Shown in pieces: positions 1 to 7,477 of a stretch of 64,000 nucleotides of DNA. Below the pieces are notes generated by a model, which saw only the letters and a program-made list of their open reading frames with translations, was not told the DNA's origin and did not search any database. Position 1 is the first letter of the stretch. Each line of letters opens with the position of its first letter. A program made the position numbers and the translations under genes. Origin of the DNA: Anaerobium acetethylicum (lineage in GTDB: Bacteria > Bacillota > Clostridia > Lachnospirales > Lachnospiraceae). The stretch spans positions 1 through 64,000 of the forward strand of contig NZ_FMKA01000004.1 in the NCBI RefSeq assembly GCF_900096945.1. The letters are read 5' to 3'.

Positions 1-93
1 CATTACTGATACCAACTTGTGGTTCACTACACTTGGCGGTAAATACCCGTGGCTGGACTTTCACCAGCTAGATTAGTGCCATGCCTGGCACAC
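1..93 (-). ncRNA. 5' end of a probable group II (IIC-like) intron, cut by the window edge
   Basis: Read on the minus strand, the segment opens with GTGTG, matching the GUGYG 5' end of bacterial group II introns. It continues with a short stem and then GCTGGTGAAAGTCCAGC, a hairpin of the kind found in intron domain I. The upstream exon is the 42-bp palindrome followed by TTTTCATT. Group IIC introns are known to insert just past terminator-like stem-loops, so position and sequence agree. The intron body and any maturase lie outside the window. The assignment is pattern-based and not verified by a covariance model. Confidence 0.45.
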
Positions 94-101
94 AATGAAA
101 A

Positions 102-143
102 GGTACCTGACACCATAAACAAAAGTTTATGGTGTCAGGTACC
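102..143. repeat. 42-bp palindrome, copy A
   Basis: Perfect inverted repeat with 19-nt arms GGTACCTGACACCATAAAC around an AAAA loop. It begins 9 bp past the stop of the DUF3307 gene. On the minus strand the stem is followed by TTTT, so it may terminate that operon. It is also the apparent target of the adjacent group II intron. Confidence 0.95.
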
Positions 144-152
144 ACTATTCTT

Positions 153-887
153 TTAAAGGAAATTGTATATACCAATACAAGATATCGCAATGATTGTACT
201 TAAAAGAGTTCCAACCAGATACTTTTCCGCGAATTTCTGGTCTTCAAGCTGTTTATACCTGGCTACGCTCTTTGCCGCAAGAACAAAGCCTATAGCACCA
301 AACTGTCCCATTGTCCCCAAAAAGAAAATAATTATTCTTTCCATGACCCCAATATATGACCCTACCTTAGGATTTTCCTCTGTTTCCTGTATTTGATTAA
401 ATATCCTGGCAAATATTTTTTTTACCAATATAGATGCTGGCGTTCCGCAAACCACAACTCCCATTCCCAGATCAGCTATGTTAGTCCATTTTTCAACAAT
501 GTGACTTGTCCCTAATAGCTGAACGCTTGTTACCTCAGTAAACTTAAATACTTTACATATTACAAGCATCATCACAATATGTATGATCTGATCTAACAGA
601 AAAACCGCTACATTATTGTTGATTTTCGGATGCTCTTTTTTCTTGATAATCCGCTTAATAAAATCGACTGCATAATGCAAAGCAGCAATAACCGCAGCGA
701 AGAGAACATACTTCATTATTTCCTTGGGGATAATGATGAATATCGAACTGCATAATATAGCCAAGCCATACAGCAGAGAGTGTTTCGCCAATGCCTTATC
801 ATTACTTCGCTTCTCTTTTGCAATATTGTCTGTCTGCAAATAGAAATCGCCAATAAAATGTCCAATAACAAGCAATTTATAAATCAT
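153..887 (-). CDS. DUF3307 membrane protein
   Basis: A 244-residue multi-pass membrane protein of the DUF3307 family. The N-terminal segment with GHFIGDFYLQTD and the later HYAVDFIKR stretch are typical of the family. Further hydrophobic segments follow near residues 45-70, 95-115, 185-205 and 225-244. Biochemical function is unknown. It overlaps the 3' end of the SatD gene by 11 bp, and the two families commonly sit together, so they probably form one translationally coupled unit. Copy A of the palindrome follows the stop. Confidence 0.8.
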   Translation of the reverse strand: MIYKLLVIGHFIGDFYLQTDNIAKEKRSNDKALAKHSLLYGLAILCSSIFIIIPKEIMKYVLFAAVIAALHYAVDFIKRIIKKKEHPKINNNVAVFLLDQIIHIVMMLVICKVFKFTEVTSVQLLGTSHIVEKWTNIADLGMGVVVCGTPASILVKKIFARIFNQIQETEENPKVGSYIGVMERIIIFFLGTMGQFGAIGFVLAAKSVARYKQLEDQKFAEKYLVGTLLSTIIAISCIGIYNFL

Positions 888-1731
888 TCATTCCACCATA
901 ATTCCTTTTTATATATTGTAAGGCTATGTAGTCCATATTTCTTATTATTATAATTTTTCCTCGCCTCATCACTGTATCTATGTTCTGTCTGCTTTGCTTT
1001 AATATCTCAGCAATTTTACCGGCGGCATTTTTTTTGGCCGTATATTTTTCCGCCTCTACAATTTCATCTATAATATAGATTGGCTCCTCTACATTTATAT
1101 CAAACATGATTTTAGAAATCTCATTTGACTTTTGGGCACTCTTTTTTAAATTATAGTTTTCTTTTATTTCTAAAAGATTGCTTGCATACCCTGCGTGTTG
1201 CAGTACAGAATTTTTCTCTATAAAAGGATACATGATCTCACTAATCAACTGGATTCTATTTTGTACCATATTCTGTGCTTCCAGTAAACTCTTAGATACA
1301 TTAAGCAAATAGCTGGCCATTATATCCGTCTCTTTGTCATCTGAATATATTTTGAATCTTTGCGTCTGCATTTTATATACATCTTCAATTGCAGCTCTTG
1401 CCATATGATATGTCGGCCCGTCTTGCTGTGTGGATATCCCGCCTTCAATTTTCACATTCCATTCCCCTACTCCGATTCCCGCTCTTATTTGAACCGGATG
1501 AACCATTATTTCTAATAGTCTTAAATACATGACTGCCCACATTGTATTCGAGAATAATCCTTGCAACTCATCGCCAGCACTAAAGGTTATATCAAAAACT
1601 ATACCAGGTTCAAATAATACGTTTAACTTCTCAATTACATGCACTAAATAATATTGCAATAAAGTTCTGTCTTCAACACTATATTTTCTTGATCCTTTTA
1701 TATCAATTATTAATGATGTGTATTTTCTCAT
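877..1731 (-). CDS. SatD family protein
   Basis: A 284-residue SatD-like protein. The N-terminus, with SLIIDIKGSRKYS and later FSAGDELQGLF, matches the SatD family, described in streptococci in a locus linked to acid tolerance. The exact activity is not established. The C-terminal third (about 220-284) looks like a helix-turn-helix and may bind DNA; that is inference. The start is set by AGGAGG upstream of the ATG. An IS lies 2 bp upstream of that ribosome site and has probably separated the gene from its native promoter. Confidence 0.75.
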   Translation of the reverse strand: MRKYTSLIIDIKGSRKYSVEDRTLLQYYLVHVIEKLNVLFEPGIVFDITFSAGDELQGLFSNTMWAVMYLRLLEIMVHPVQIRAGIGVGEWNVKIEGGISTQQDGPTYHMARAAIEDVYKMQTQRFKIYSDDKETDIMASYLLNVSKSLLEAQNMVQNRIQLISEIMYPFIEKNSVLQHAGYASNLLEIKENYNLKKSAQKSNEISKIMFDINVEEPIYIIDEIVEAEKYTAKKNAAGKIAEILKQSRQNIDTVMRRGKIIIIRNMDYIALQYIKRNYGGMNDL

Positions 1732-1906
1732 AATATTACCTCCTGGTCTGATGGGGTAGTGTCAAGTCTACTACCTCTTCTTTTTATTTCAAACCCTTTA
1801 TTTTCAAGGATTACAGTACTTTTTTACACAAAAAAAGCAATGACCTCCCTTTTTGGTGTATAATGTCAATCGCCAAACAAACAAAAATACAAAGGAGTCA
1901 TTGCTC

Positions 1907-3364
1907 ATGGACATTATACTTTATTTACTTCAATTAATTCAATACCTTTACCAACAAAATTGCTGGCTTTTAAATTTTATCTGCAGATATATTCCTCTGA
2001 AGCAGTGGGCTTTCGATGATTCACATTCTCCTAAATACCAGAAATTCAAGACCGATGAGCTTCCCGTCATCATCTGCCATAAGCAGGACTGGGATTGGAA
2101 CGACCTTTTGAACTACTATCAGCAGCGTTACCACAAGATTCTTAAGCCCGTAAACCGCCGGAAAGAATGCGACATCCCAGAAGACTGCCATTGTCCTTCC
2201 TGCAAGGCTCCTATGCCTTATCTCTACCGCAATAACGGATCGAAAGGCCAGATTCTGTGCAAAGTCTGCCAGACTCCTTTCTCGCCGGAAGAAAACCGTT
2301 TTGAAAAACAGTATTCTTTAAAGTGTCCTCACTGTTCCCATTCTCTCGCTCATAAGAAGGACCGCAAGCATTTCATCCTCCACAAATGCGTTAATCCAAA
2401 GTGCACCTACTATCTGAATAATCTTAAAAAAATCGATAAAGCACACCTTGAAAAAGACTACGGAAAGAACGAATATAAGCTACATTATCTCTACCGCGAA
2501 TTCACGATAGATTTCTTTCGCATGGATTTGAACTCGCTTCCAAAAAATGCTTCTTCCTTAAAATTTTCAAAACATAACGCCTATATCATGTTCCTCTGTC
2601 TTACCATGCATGTGAATCTCCAGCTCTCCTTACGTAAGACTGCACAGGCCCTCAAAGACCTCTACGGTATCGAAATCTCTCACCAGCAGGTCGCTAACTA
2701 TGCCCGCACAGCAGCTCTTGTCATCAAGCCTTTTGCTGATACCTACGACTACCAGACGAAATCTGTCTTCACTGCAGATGAGACCTACATCAAAGTTCGG
2801 GGAGTAAAAGGCTATATCTGGTTCATCATGGATGCCGTATCCAGATCCATCATCGGCTATCGTGTATCTGACAACCGTGGTGTCGGTCCGTGCATCCTCG
2901 CAATGCGTATGGCTTTCCGAAACCTGAAAGAGCTCCCTGAAAACTTTAAGTTCATCGCTGATGGTTATAGCGCCTATCCACTTGCGGCACAACAGTTCTT
3001 CCATGAATTCGGTGATAAGTTTAAATTTGATATCACCCAGGTCATCGGCCTCTCCAATAATGATGAGGTATCAAAAGAATTCCGCCCATACAAGCAGATG
3101 ATTGAACGCTTAAACAGGACTTTCAAGTCCTCCTATCGTGTCAGCTGTGGCTATGATAATTACGAAGGTGCCAACTATAACGTTGCTCTCTGGGTTGCCT
3201 ATTACAACTTCCTCAGACCTCACAAGCACAACGGCTATCAGGTGCTTAACAAAGTCGACCTGCTCGAAGGTGCCGGCAACATGCCCGGTAAATGGCAGCT
3301 GCTTATCCTTCTTGGCCAGCAGGCCATTCTGAAAATGCAGGCCGAAGGCTCTAACTGTTCTTAG
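1907..3364 (+). CDS. DDE transposase with N-terminal zinc ribbons
   Basis: A 485-residue transposase. The start is the ATG nine bases after AAAGGAG, not the upstream in-frame ATG at 1853. Cysteine pairs at about 96/99 and 118/121, and at 140/143 and 161/166, suggest two zinc ribbons. A helix-turn-helix-like stretch (about 240-270) precedes the catalytic core, with D291 in TADETYI, D352 in IADGYSAYP and E400 in QMIERLNRTF. The D-E-T-Y-I context resembles the IS6 family rve domain, but the 47-residue spacing from the second Asp to Glu is longer than the usual 34. No frameshift is seen, so it is probably active. Confidence 0.85.
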   Translation: MDIILYLLQLIQYLYQQNCWLLNFICRYIPLKQWAFDDSHSPKYQKFKTDELPVIICHKQDWDWNDLLNYYQQRYHKILKPVNRRKECDIPEDCHCPSCKAPMPYLYRNNGSKGQILCKVCQTPFSPEENRFEKQYSLKCPHCSHSLAHKKDRKHFILHKCVNPKCTYYLNNLKKIDKAHLEKDYGKNEYKLHYLYREFTIDFFRMDLNSLPKNASSLKFSKHNAYIMFLCLTMHVNLQLSLRKTAQALKDLYGIEISHQQVANYARTAALVIKPFADTYDYQTKSVFTADETYIKVRGVKGYIWFIMDAVSRSIIGYRVSDNRGVGPCILAMRMAFRNLKELPENFKFIADGYSAYPLAAQQFFHEFGDKFKFDITQVIGLSNNDEVSKEFRPYKQMIERLNRTFKSSYRVSCGYDNYEGANYNVALWVAYYNFLRPHKHNGYQVLNKVDLLEGAGNMPGKWQLLILLGQQAILKMQAEGSNCS

Positions 3365-3416
3365 ATTCAAAGCCTGAGGTAAAAACCAGCCATCAGAACC
3401 TTTGGTTCTGACTATG

Positions 3417-3539
3417 CCCTTGATGGCACGCAAAAGCAATGCTACAATGCTGTGAATCAGACGGGAAAACTCTAACTGTTCTTGAGTTCTTCGCCGTCGG
3501 TGATACGTTCAGAGCATTGCTTTTGCGTGCAGTCAAGGG
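3417..3539 (+). other. Long hairpin in the IS 3' tail
   Basis: Two 27-nt arms (3417-3443 and 3513-3539) are inverted copies differing at two positions, the inner 18 nt being perfect. A short sequence CTCTAACTGTTCTT occurs at the transposase 3' end and again inside the loop (near 3471). It could act as a terminator, a subterminal transposase site or a small RNA; the sequence does not decide. Confidence 0.7.
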
Positions 3540-3626
3540 TGGCGTACGTCTCCTCAGACTATAATATCTGCAGTTTTCAAGGTTCGATGGAACCTATTTT
3601 TTTGGTTCCAAGTTTTCATAACTCAC

Positions 3627-3655
3627 TTGACACTATCTCTGATGGCTTTATTATA
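3627..3655 (+). promoter_or_regulatory. Possible hybrid promoter at the right IS end
   Basis: TTGACA lies inside the right inverted repeat (3627-3632). ATTATA in the flanking DNA (3650-3655) follows after 17 bp. IS ends with outward -35 boxes are known to create such promoters. No plus-strand gene follows closely, and a strong hairpin sits 20 bp downstream. Confidence 0.3.
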
Positions 3656-3674
3656 TACCTGCCACTATCAATTT

Positions 3675-3723
3675 AGCAAACGTTTTTGTTTGCTTTGTTT
3701 TAATGCAAACAAAAACGTTTGCT
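3675..3723 (+). terminator. Strong stem-loop terminator
   Basis: A perfect 19-bp stem (arms AGCAAACGTTTTTGTTTGC and its complement) with an 11-nt loop is followed by TTTTT on the plus strand. It would stop transcripts leaving the IS. Confidence 0.75.
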
Positions 3724-3950
3724 TTTTAAAGCTAGGACCATTGCTCTCCCTCAAAAACGGAAACAGGATTACCAAGAAAGCAGATTGAACTCTATCAGAC
3801 CTGAACATATCAAATCAATTTTCGACTGGGTTTCGTTTGGATTTTGTATCCTTGAAATGGATTAAGAATAAAACAAGATTTGAATAAAAGATATGTATAT
3901 ATTATCCTATTATTTGGAATATTACAACTAAAAAAAGGTACCTTAAAAAA

Positions 3951-3992
3951 GGTACCTGACACCATAAACAAAAGTTTATGGTGTCAGGTACC
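3951..3992. repeat. 42-bp palindrome, copy B
   Basis: Same arms and AAAA loop as copy A. The TAA stop of the lipoprotein gene lies inside it, so the last codons are encoded by the repeat. On the minus strand it is followed by TTTTTT, compatible with termination. The remaining gap on this side, between the IS terminator and this copy (3724-3950), shows no recognisable gene. Confidence 0.95.
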
Positions 3993-5034
3993 AATTTATC
4001 AACTCATACACTCTGGCTTTTGTCATTTCTGCGGCTTTCATATTCATGACCATCGGCTGCATGCTTCCACCCTCATACTCAGCACCAGCTTCGGTAACCG
4101 CCTCTTCCTTCCGGGCAATCCATTCACGTTCTTCCAGCGTGAGCAAACGCATGGTCTCTTCATCCTTTGTCTGCTTCAACACACTCCATGCATTATTCAA
4201 TGCAGCGTCCCACAAGTCATACAGCTCTTTTGTTGTTTCATTATACTCAAATTGAGTAAGCAGATCATTTTCGATAGAGTTTTCCAGAAAAGCAGCCCTG
4301 TCTTCGGTATAGGTCATGACTTCTTTCAGACTCTCAATGATGTCATAGCTTGAAAAGCCAAGTTGCTGCGCTTCGTTATTCAAGGCATAGAAGGGGAGTT
4401 CTGTATCTGTGGTATCTGAAAGATCATAATAGCCCACCCAGCCTCTGAATTCCTCCGGAAGCTCTGCAAGGGGAGCACCCGGCAGATAGATCAGGATATT
4501 CTCTGCGCCTTCCAAACCATAAACATCGCTATAGCAAAACAGCACTCCGTCTATTATCTCCTCCTTACCAGCCACTTCTTCATAGTTCATTTCACGAATC
4601 TGTATCGAATATGTATACTCATTTACCTTAACAGGCTGAGTAAATTGTCCACTGAAATCACACCGGTACACCGTTCCTTTTGGGTAATCATCGCTTACAA
4701 GGCCCATTTCACCGTCATGATACTCACCGGAAAAACTCCCATCTTCATTGATCGTCAGCATGGTGGCCCAGCCGCCCGCTCCACTGGAAAAACAAAACTG
4801 AAGAGCTGCAAGCTCTGCGAATGAAAATGTCTCTTCTGTCGTTTCGGTGGTTTCTGGCTGTTCAGCGGTTTCTGGCTGTGCTTCTTCCTTTTCTTCAGAT
4901 GATTCCGCCTCCGATGTAATCTCAGTTTCAACCGTTGTGGTATGGTTGGGTTTTTCTGATTCCTTTTTTCCACAGCCGCATAAAGATAATGCTATGATTA
5001 CGGCCAAAATGGGGGTTATGATGTTCTTTTTCAT
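3976..5034 (-). CDS. Lipoprotein with C-terminal LprI-like (DUF1311) domain
   Basis: A 352-residue predicted lipoprotein. The signal peptide ends in a lipobox (LSLCGC, Cys about 21). A Thr/Glu/Ser-rich linker (about 25-70) would span the cell wall. A beta-rich middle region (70-210) is unassigned. The C-terminal region (about 260-345), with LYDLWDAALNNAW and LTLEEREWIARKE, resembles the DUF1311/lysozyme-inhibitor LprI domain. A role in resisting lysozyme is possible but inferred. The last residues YLTP and the stop come from palindrome copy B. A GAGGAG ribosome site lies a little far (about 12 bp) from the ATG. Confidence 0.7.
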   Translation of the reverse strand: MKKNIITPILAVIIALSLCGCGKKESEKPNHTTTVETEITSEAESSEEKEEAQPETAEQPETTETTEETFSFAELAALQFCFSSGAGGWATMLTINEDGSFSGEYHDGEMGLVSDDYPKGTVYRCDFSGQFTQPVKVNEYTYSIQIREMNYEEVAGKEEIIDGVLFCYSDVYGLEGAENILIYLPGAPLAELPEEFRGWVGYYDLSDTTDTELPFYALNNEAQQLGFSSYDIIESLKEVMTYTEDRAAFLENSIENDLLTQFEYNETTKELYDLWDAALNNAWSVLKQTKDEETMRLLTLEEREWIARKEEAVTEAGAEYEGGSMQPMVMNMKAAEMTKARVYELINWYLTP

Positions 5035-5112
5035 GTTTTGAATTGTCTCCTCTCACTGATGTTTTGCATCATGATGTTTGGGTATTACCTTAATGGTACC
5101 GTATACCATTTT

Positions 5113-5154
5113 GGTACCTGACACCATAAACAAAAGTTTATGGTGTCAGGTACC
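5113..5154. repeat. 42-bp palindrome, copy C
   Basis: Perfect copy. It contains the stop codon of the RmlC-like gene and encodes that protein's last five residues, GYLTP. Copies B and C bracket the lipoprotein gene; C and D bracket the RmlC-like gene. Confidence 0.95.
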
Positions 5155-5683
5155 CTCCGTTCCGATTCTTCTCCGACAGATTCGGCACGTCCGGCGAAAT
5201 CAGCCCTCCTACAGTCCAGTCGATCCCGATAGCCGGATCGTCATACCGGATGCTCTTGGCATGCTCAAGCGAAAATTTGCTGTTCGTAAAATACTGCAGC
5301 TCTGTCCTGTCTTCCAGGGCAATCACACCATGGGCGAATCCTGCCGGCACGTACATGATCCGGTGGTTTTCTGCGGAAAGGATCTCCCCGACCCACTTAC
5401 CGAAGGTCTCCGAGCCCTTCCTGATGTCGGCAGCCACGCTGTACATGGAGCCCGCCGTACACCTTACCAGTTTTGCCTGTTCAAATGGCGCCTCCTGATA
5501 GTTCAGCCCTCTGATGGTCCCCCTGCTTTCCGTGAAAGAATGATTTTCCTGGCATATGTGGAATTCGATTCCCAGCTCCTGCAATCCGTAAAAATCAAAT
5601 GCAATCTGGAACCATCCTCTGTTGTCTGTTACGATTTTCGGTTCTATTATTTTGACTCCGATTTCCTCGCGTTTTATCTTCAT
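5138..5683 (-). CDS. RmlC-like dTDP-sugar epimerase family protein, catalytic His replaced
   Basis: A 181-residue cupin of the dTDP-4-dehydrorhamnose 3,5-epimerase (RmlC/RfbC) family, normally acting in dTDP-rhamnose synthesis. The family landmarks are QENHSFTESRGTIRGL, MYVPAGFAHGV and YDDPAIGIDW. The residue equivalent to the catalytic His of RGLHYQ is Asn here (codon AAC, about N61), so ordinary 3,5-epimerase activity is doubtful. The start is set by GGAG upstream of ATG 5683; an upstream in-frame start (5737) has no good ribosome site. No rmlA, rmlB or rmlD accompanies it. The C-terminus runs into palindrome copy C. Confidence 0.75.
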   Translation of the reverse strand: MKIKREEIGVKIIEPKIVTDNRGWFQIAFDFYGLQELGIEFHICQENHSFTESRGTIRGLNYQEAPFEQAKLVRCTAGSMYSVAADIRKGSETFGKWVGEILSAENHRIMYVPAGFAHGVIALEDRTELQYFTNSKFSLEHAKSIRYDDPAIGIDWTVGGLISPDVPNLSEKNRNGGYLTP

Positions 5684-5725
5684 CTTATCTCCATTCCTTT
5701 CCTGCCGGCTAGCAGCCGGGTACCA

Positions 5726-5786
5726 CCGGCCTGCCATCTCACCGGCCTGGTACCCGCCGGCCTGGTATCCACCGGCCTGGTACCTG
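5726..5786. repeat. 15-bp GC-rich tandem repeat
   Basis: Four units beginning CCGGCCTG (5726, 5742, 5757, 5772), the last three 15 bp long and close to CCGGCCTGGTAYCC. The last unit merges into palindrome copy D, sharing GGTACC. It lies in the leader of the RmlC-like gene. Confidence 0.8.
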
Positions 5787-5820
5787 ACACCATAAACTTT
5801 TCTTAATGGTGTCAGGTACC
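5779..5820. repeat. 42-bp palindrome, copy D (diverged centre)
   Basis: The outer arms are intact (GGTACCTGACACCAT and complement) but the centre differs from the other copies. It is followed on the right by AATATTATC, also found after copies F and G. Confidence 0.9.
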
Positions 5821-5900
5821 AATATTATCGGATTTCATTCCGTTTTTTTATCAAATTACCATTTCCCAGGATTTTAGTTCTGACAATAATTATCTGTGAA
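5821..5900 (-). repeat. Leader-like direct repeat, copy 1
   Basis: About 80 bp closely matching 12454-12535, the sequence upstream of the DUF4143 ATPase gene, including a shared CGGATTTCATTCCG dyad. Here it abuts palindrome copy D with no ATPase gene between them, as if that gene had been deleted. The rest of the gap to 6066 holds the hairpin block and nothing else recognisable. Confidence 0.75.
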
Positions 5901-5938
5901 CCAGATTAAAATATTGCATTTGCCCCATAAACTAAAAT

Positions 5939-6036
5939 GACCCGACGTGGTCCGCTTCATAATGAGAGGCGTGTCGGGCTCTGTTAGAATTATCGTACCT
6001 GGTTTTACCTTTAAAGTCAACGAATGCTTACATTTA
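5939..6036. repeat. Hairpin block, copy 1
   Basis: About 98 bp similar to 15133-15232. It carries a stem (5939-5949 with 5970-5980) in which two base pairs of the other copy are replaced by G-U wobbles on the plus-strand RNA, so the fold is kept. It lies just past the Panacea pseudogene and may be its worn terminator. Confidence 0.6.
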
Positions 6037-6066
6037 TCCCTAATTCAAATTACCAACTTCAGTAAA

Positions 6067-6625
6067 TCAATTAATCTTTTCAAACATCCGCTTTGCATAA
6101 ATTTCAATATCTGATGGATCCAGCATTTCATAGCGCTCTTTTACCGCAACAAAATATTCCCCAATTAATTTTTTGGGAATGATTTTTGTGGATGCTACAG
6201 ATGCAGGCAAATCGCCTCTCGTCTTTAACCATGGCGCTTCCAGATGTGTAAACCGCTCTAGTGTTTTTCCACTATAGCAGCACAAATTTTTAACTATGCT
6301 ATCAATAATCGTTTTTTCATATCCTGTAAATTTTGAATCATCACAGGAAAACTCAATTTTTAATAGGGTCGCATTTATAAGAACTGTATTTAAAATAAAC
6401 ATCACTGTACACCGGTCCATGAACCCAGGCTTCGCACTCGTCTGGAATTAAGAACTCTTCTAAAAACGCATAGTAAAATCCCTGTATATAATATAATGCT
6501 TTTTGTAATGCTAATGGTGTTATATCTTCACACCTGCAAATCAAATAATCCACTAAGGCATCAATTTTAGTAGAACCTTCTTCTCTAAGCCCAAGAAGTT
6601 TTTGAGCCGCCAGTTTACTTTTTAA
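6067..6625 (-). pseudogene. Panacea (SocA/GepA, DUF4065) antitoxin-like gene, broken
   Basis: Two frames together encode a Panacea-domain protein, a family of antitoxin-like proteins paired with varied toxins. The first part includes EDITPLALQKALYYIQGFYY and EAWVHGPVYSDVY. The second, from about 6360 in another frame, includes APWLKTRGD and ends at 6067. A stop codon precedes the first part at 6626, so the N-terminus is missing as well. At least one frameshift and one 5' truncation are needed, and no partner toxin is seen nearby. Confidence 0.65.
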
Positions 6626-6826
6626 TTACATTACTTTATTTTTTTGGCTATATACCTTCTATTTACATTGATAGGGATTTTCTAAAATCAAAAAAAAGAA
6701 GCCCTTCCAGCTTTTTCGCTAAAAGAACTCCTCTGATATTAAAATTTCATACAAAAAATAGTTTCTATCACAATATAATTATCAAACCAAAAGATTCCTC
6801 TAACAGTATCTGGCGTCGGTATCCTC

Positions 6827-6855
6827 TTGACATTTGAACGTCTATTTCATATTAT
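6827..6855 (+). promoter_or_regulatory. Orphan promoter
   Basis: TTGACA, 17 bp, then TATTAT, with further AT-rich sequence after it. No plus-strand gene follows; a terminator-like hairpin lies about 10 bp past the expected start site. The gap around it (6626-7010) shows no protein gene. Confidence 0.45.
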
Positions 6856-6868
6856 AATAATAACAGGA

Positions 6869-6919
6869 CTCCCCACACCTCTCACGTAAGTGATGTGTCC
6901 CATGGGGAGACATTTTTTT
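6869..6919 (+). terminator. Terminator-like hairpin after the orphan promoter
   Basis: CTCCCCA pairs with TGGGGAG across a structured loop, followed by seven T. With the promoter it would define a transcript of about 55-60 nt. Confidence 0.5.
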
Positions 6920-6986
6920 ATACAGAAAAGGTTGATGATAAGATTATAATTTTAAAAAAACTGGGCTACTTTGTTTTCAAACATGC

Positions 6987-7007
6987 AAAAAGGCCCCCGC
7001 AGGAGCC
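6987..7007 (-). terminator. Terminator, minus strand
   Basis: On the minus strand GGCTCC-TGCG-GGGGCC forms a short GC stem followed by TTTTT. It lies just past the SdpI/zinc-ribbon remnants. Confidence 0.5.
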
Positions 7008-7010
7008 TTC

Positions 7011-7133
7011 TCAGGTTACAGGCCTCGCAGGTATCTGTAACACGTTCACTACTATCGATGTATCAATAAATAAAGATTCCTTCTCTTCTTTGATTTCAAT
7101 TTCTCTTTCCTCTCCACATTCCGGACAGTACAC
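7011..7133 (-). other. Possible zinc-ribbon remnant ORF
   Basis: A 40-codon frame from a GTG reads YCPECGEEREIEIKEEKESL and soon stops. The single CxxC and following charged strand resemble the N-terminus of YgiT/MqsA-type zinc-finger antitoxins. It overlaps the frameshifted end of SdpI and lacks a clear ribosome site. It is most likely debris. Confidence 0.2.
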
Positions 7134-7410
7134 AAGACAACCATAACCATCGCCTGCACATCTTCGCTTTCATTCCGAACCAGCACCATTATTGCTGCTG
7201 ATATACCAGCAAGATGACTCCGCAGGACAGCATCAACCTGGCAGAATACCGGTTGGCAAAGTCCCAGGCCTTCTGGCTTTTCATAGATCTGACCGTCCGG
7301 TAACCAGCGAAGCTGTTGATTTTTTTCGGAGGGTGTTTTTTGAATACAGCCCCTATGACAATTATAATGGCTGGAACCATGATGCAAAAAAGCATATTCG
7401 TCCAAAACAT
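7052..7410 (-). pseudogene. SdpI family membrane protein, frameshifted
   Basis: The N-terminal part, from ATG 7410 behind GAAGGAAGG, has a membrane segment and the family signature GYRTVRSMKSQKAWDFANR. SdpI proteins are multi-pass immunity or signalling proteins related to Bacillus SdpI. After MLSCGVILLVY the frame is lost; the next frame continues with a plausible family sequence (AAIMVLVRNESEDVQAMVMVV), then diverges. One indel near 7195-7205 explains it. Confidence 0.55.
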
Positions 7411-7477
7411 AAATTTCCTTCCTTCTGTTAACATCCACTATTCCTACTTGTTAATGATGGCCCTGCGATGCCCTCTC

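Larger units (their letters stand above)
1755..3637 (+). mobile_element. Intact insertion sequence with 8-bp target duplication
   Basis: A complete 1,883-bp IS. The ends are imperfect inverted repeats: GGTAGTGTCAAGT at the left and ACTTGACACTATC at the right, differing at one base. The flanks carry a direct repeat TCTGATGG (1747-1754 and 3638-3645), the target-site duplication. An 8-bp duplication fits IS6-like elements, and the transposase core is IS6-like, but the element is about twice the usual IS6 length because of a long N-terminal zinc-binding region and a 270-bp structured 3' tail. Perfect target repeats suggest recent insertion. Confidence 0.85.

Noticed and set aside
3880-4353. 157-codon plus-strand frame
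   Set aside because: Antisense to the lipoprotein gene and crosses palindrome copy B; the minus-strand protein has a lipobox and a known domain.
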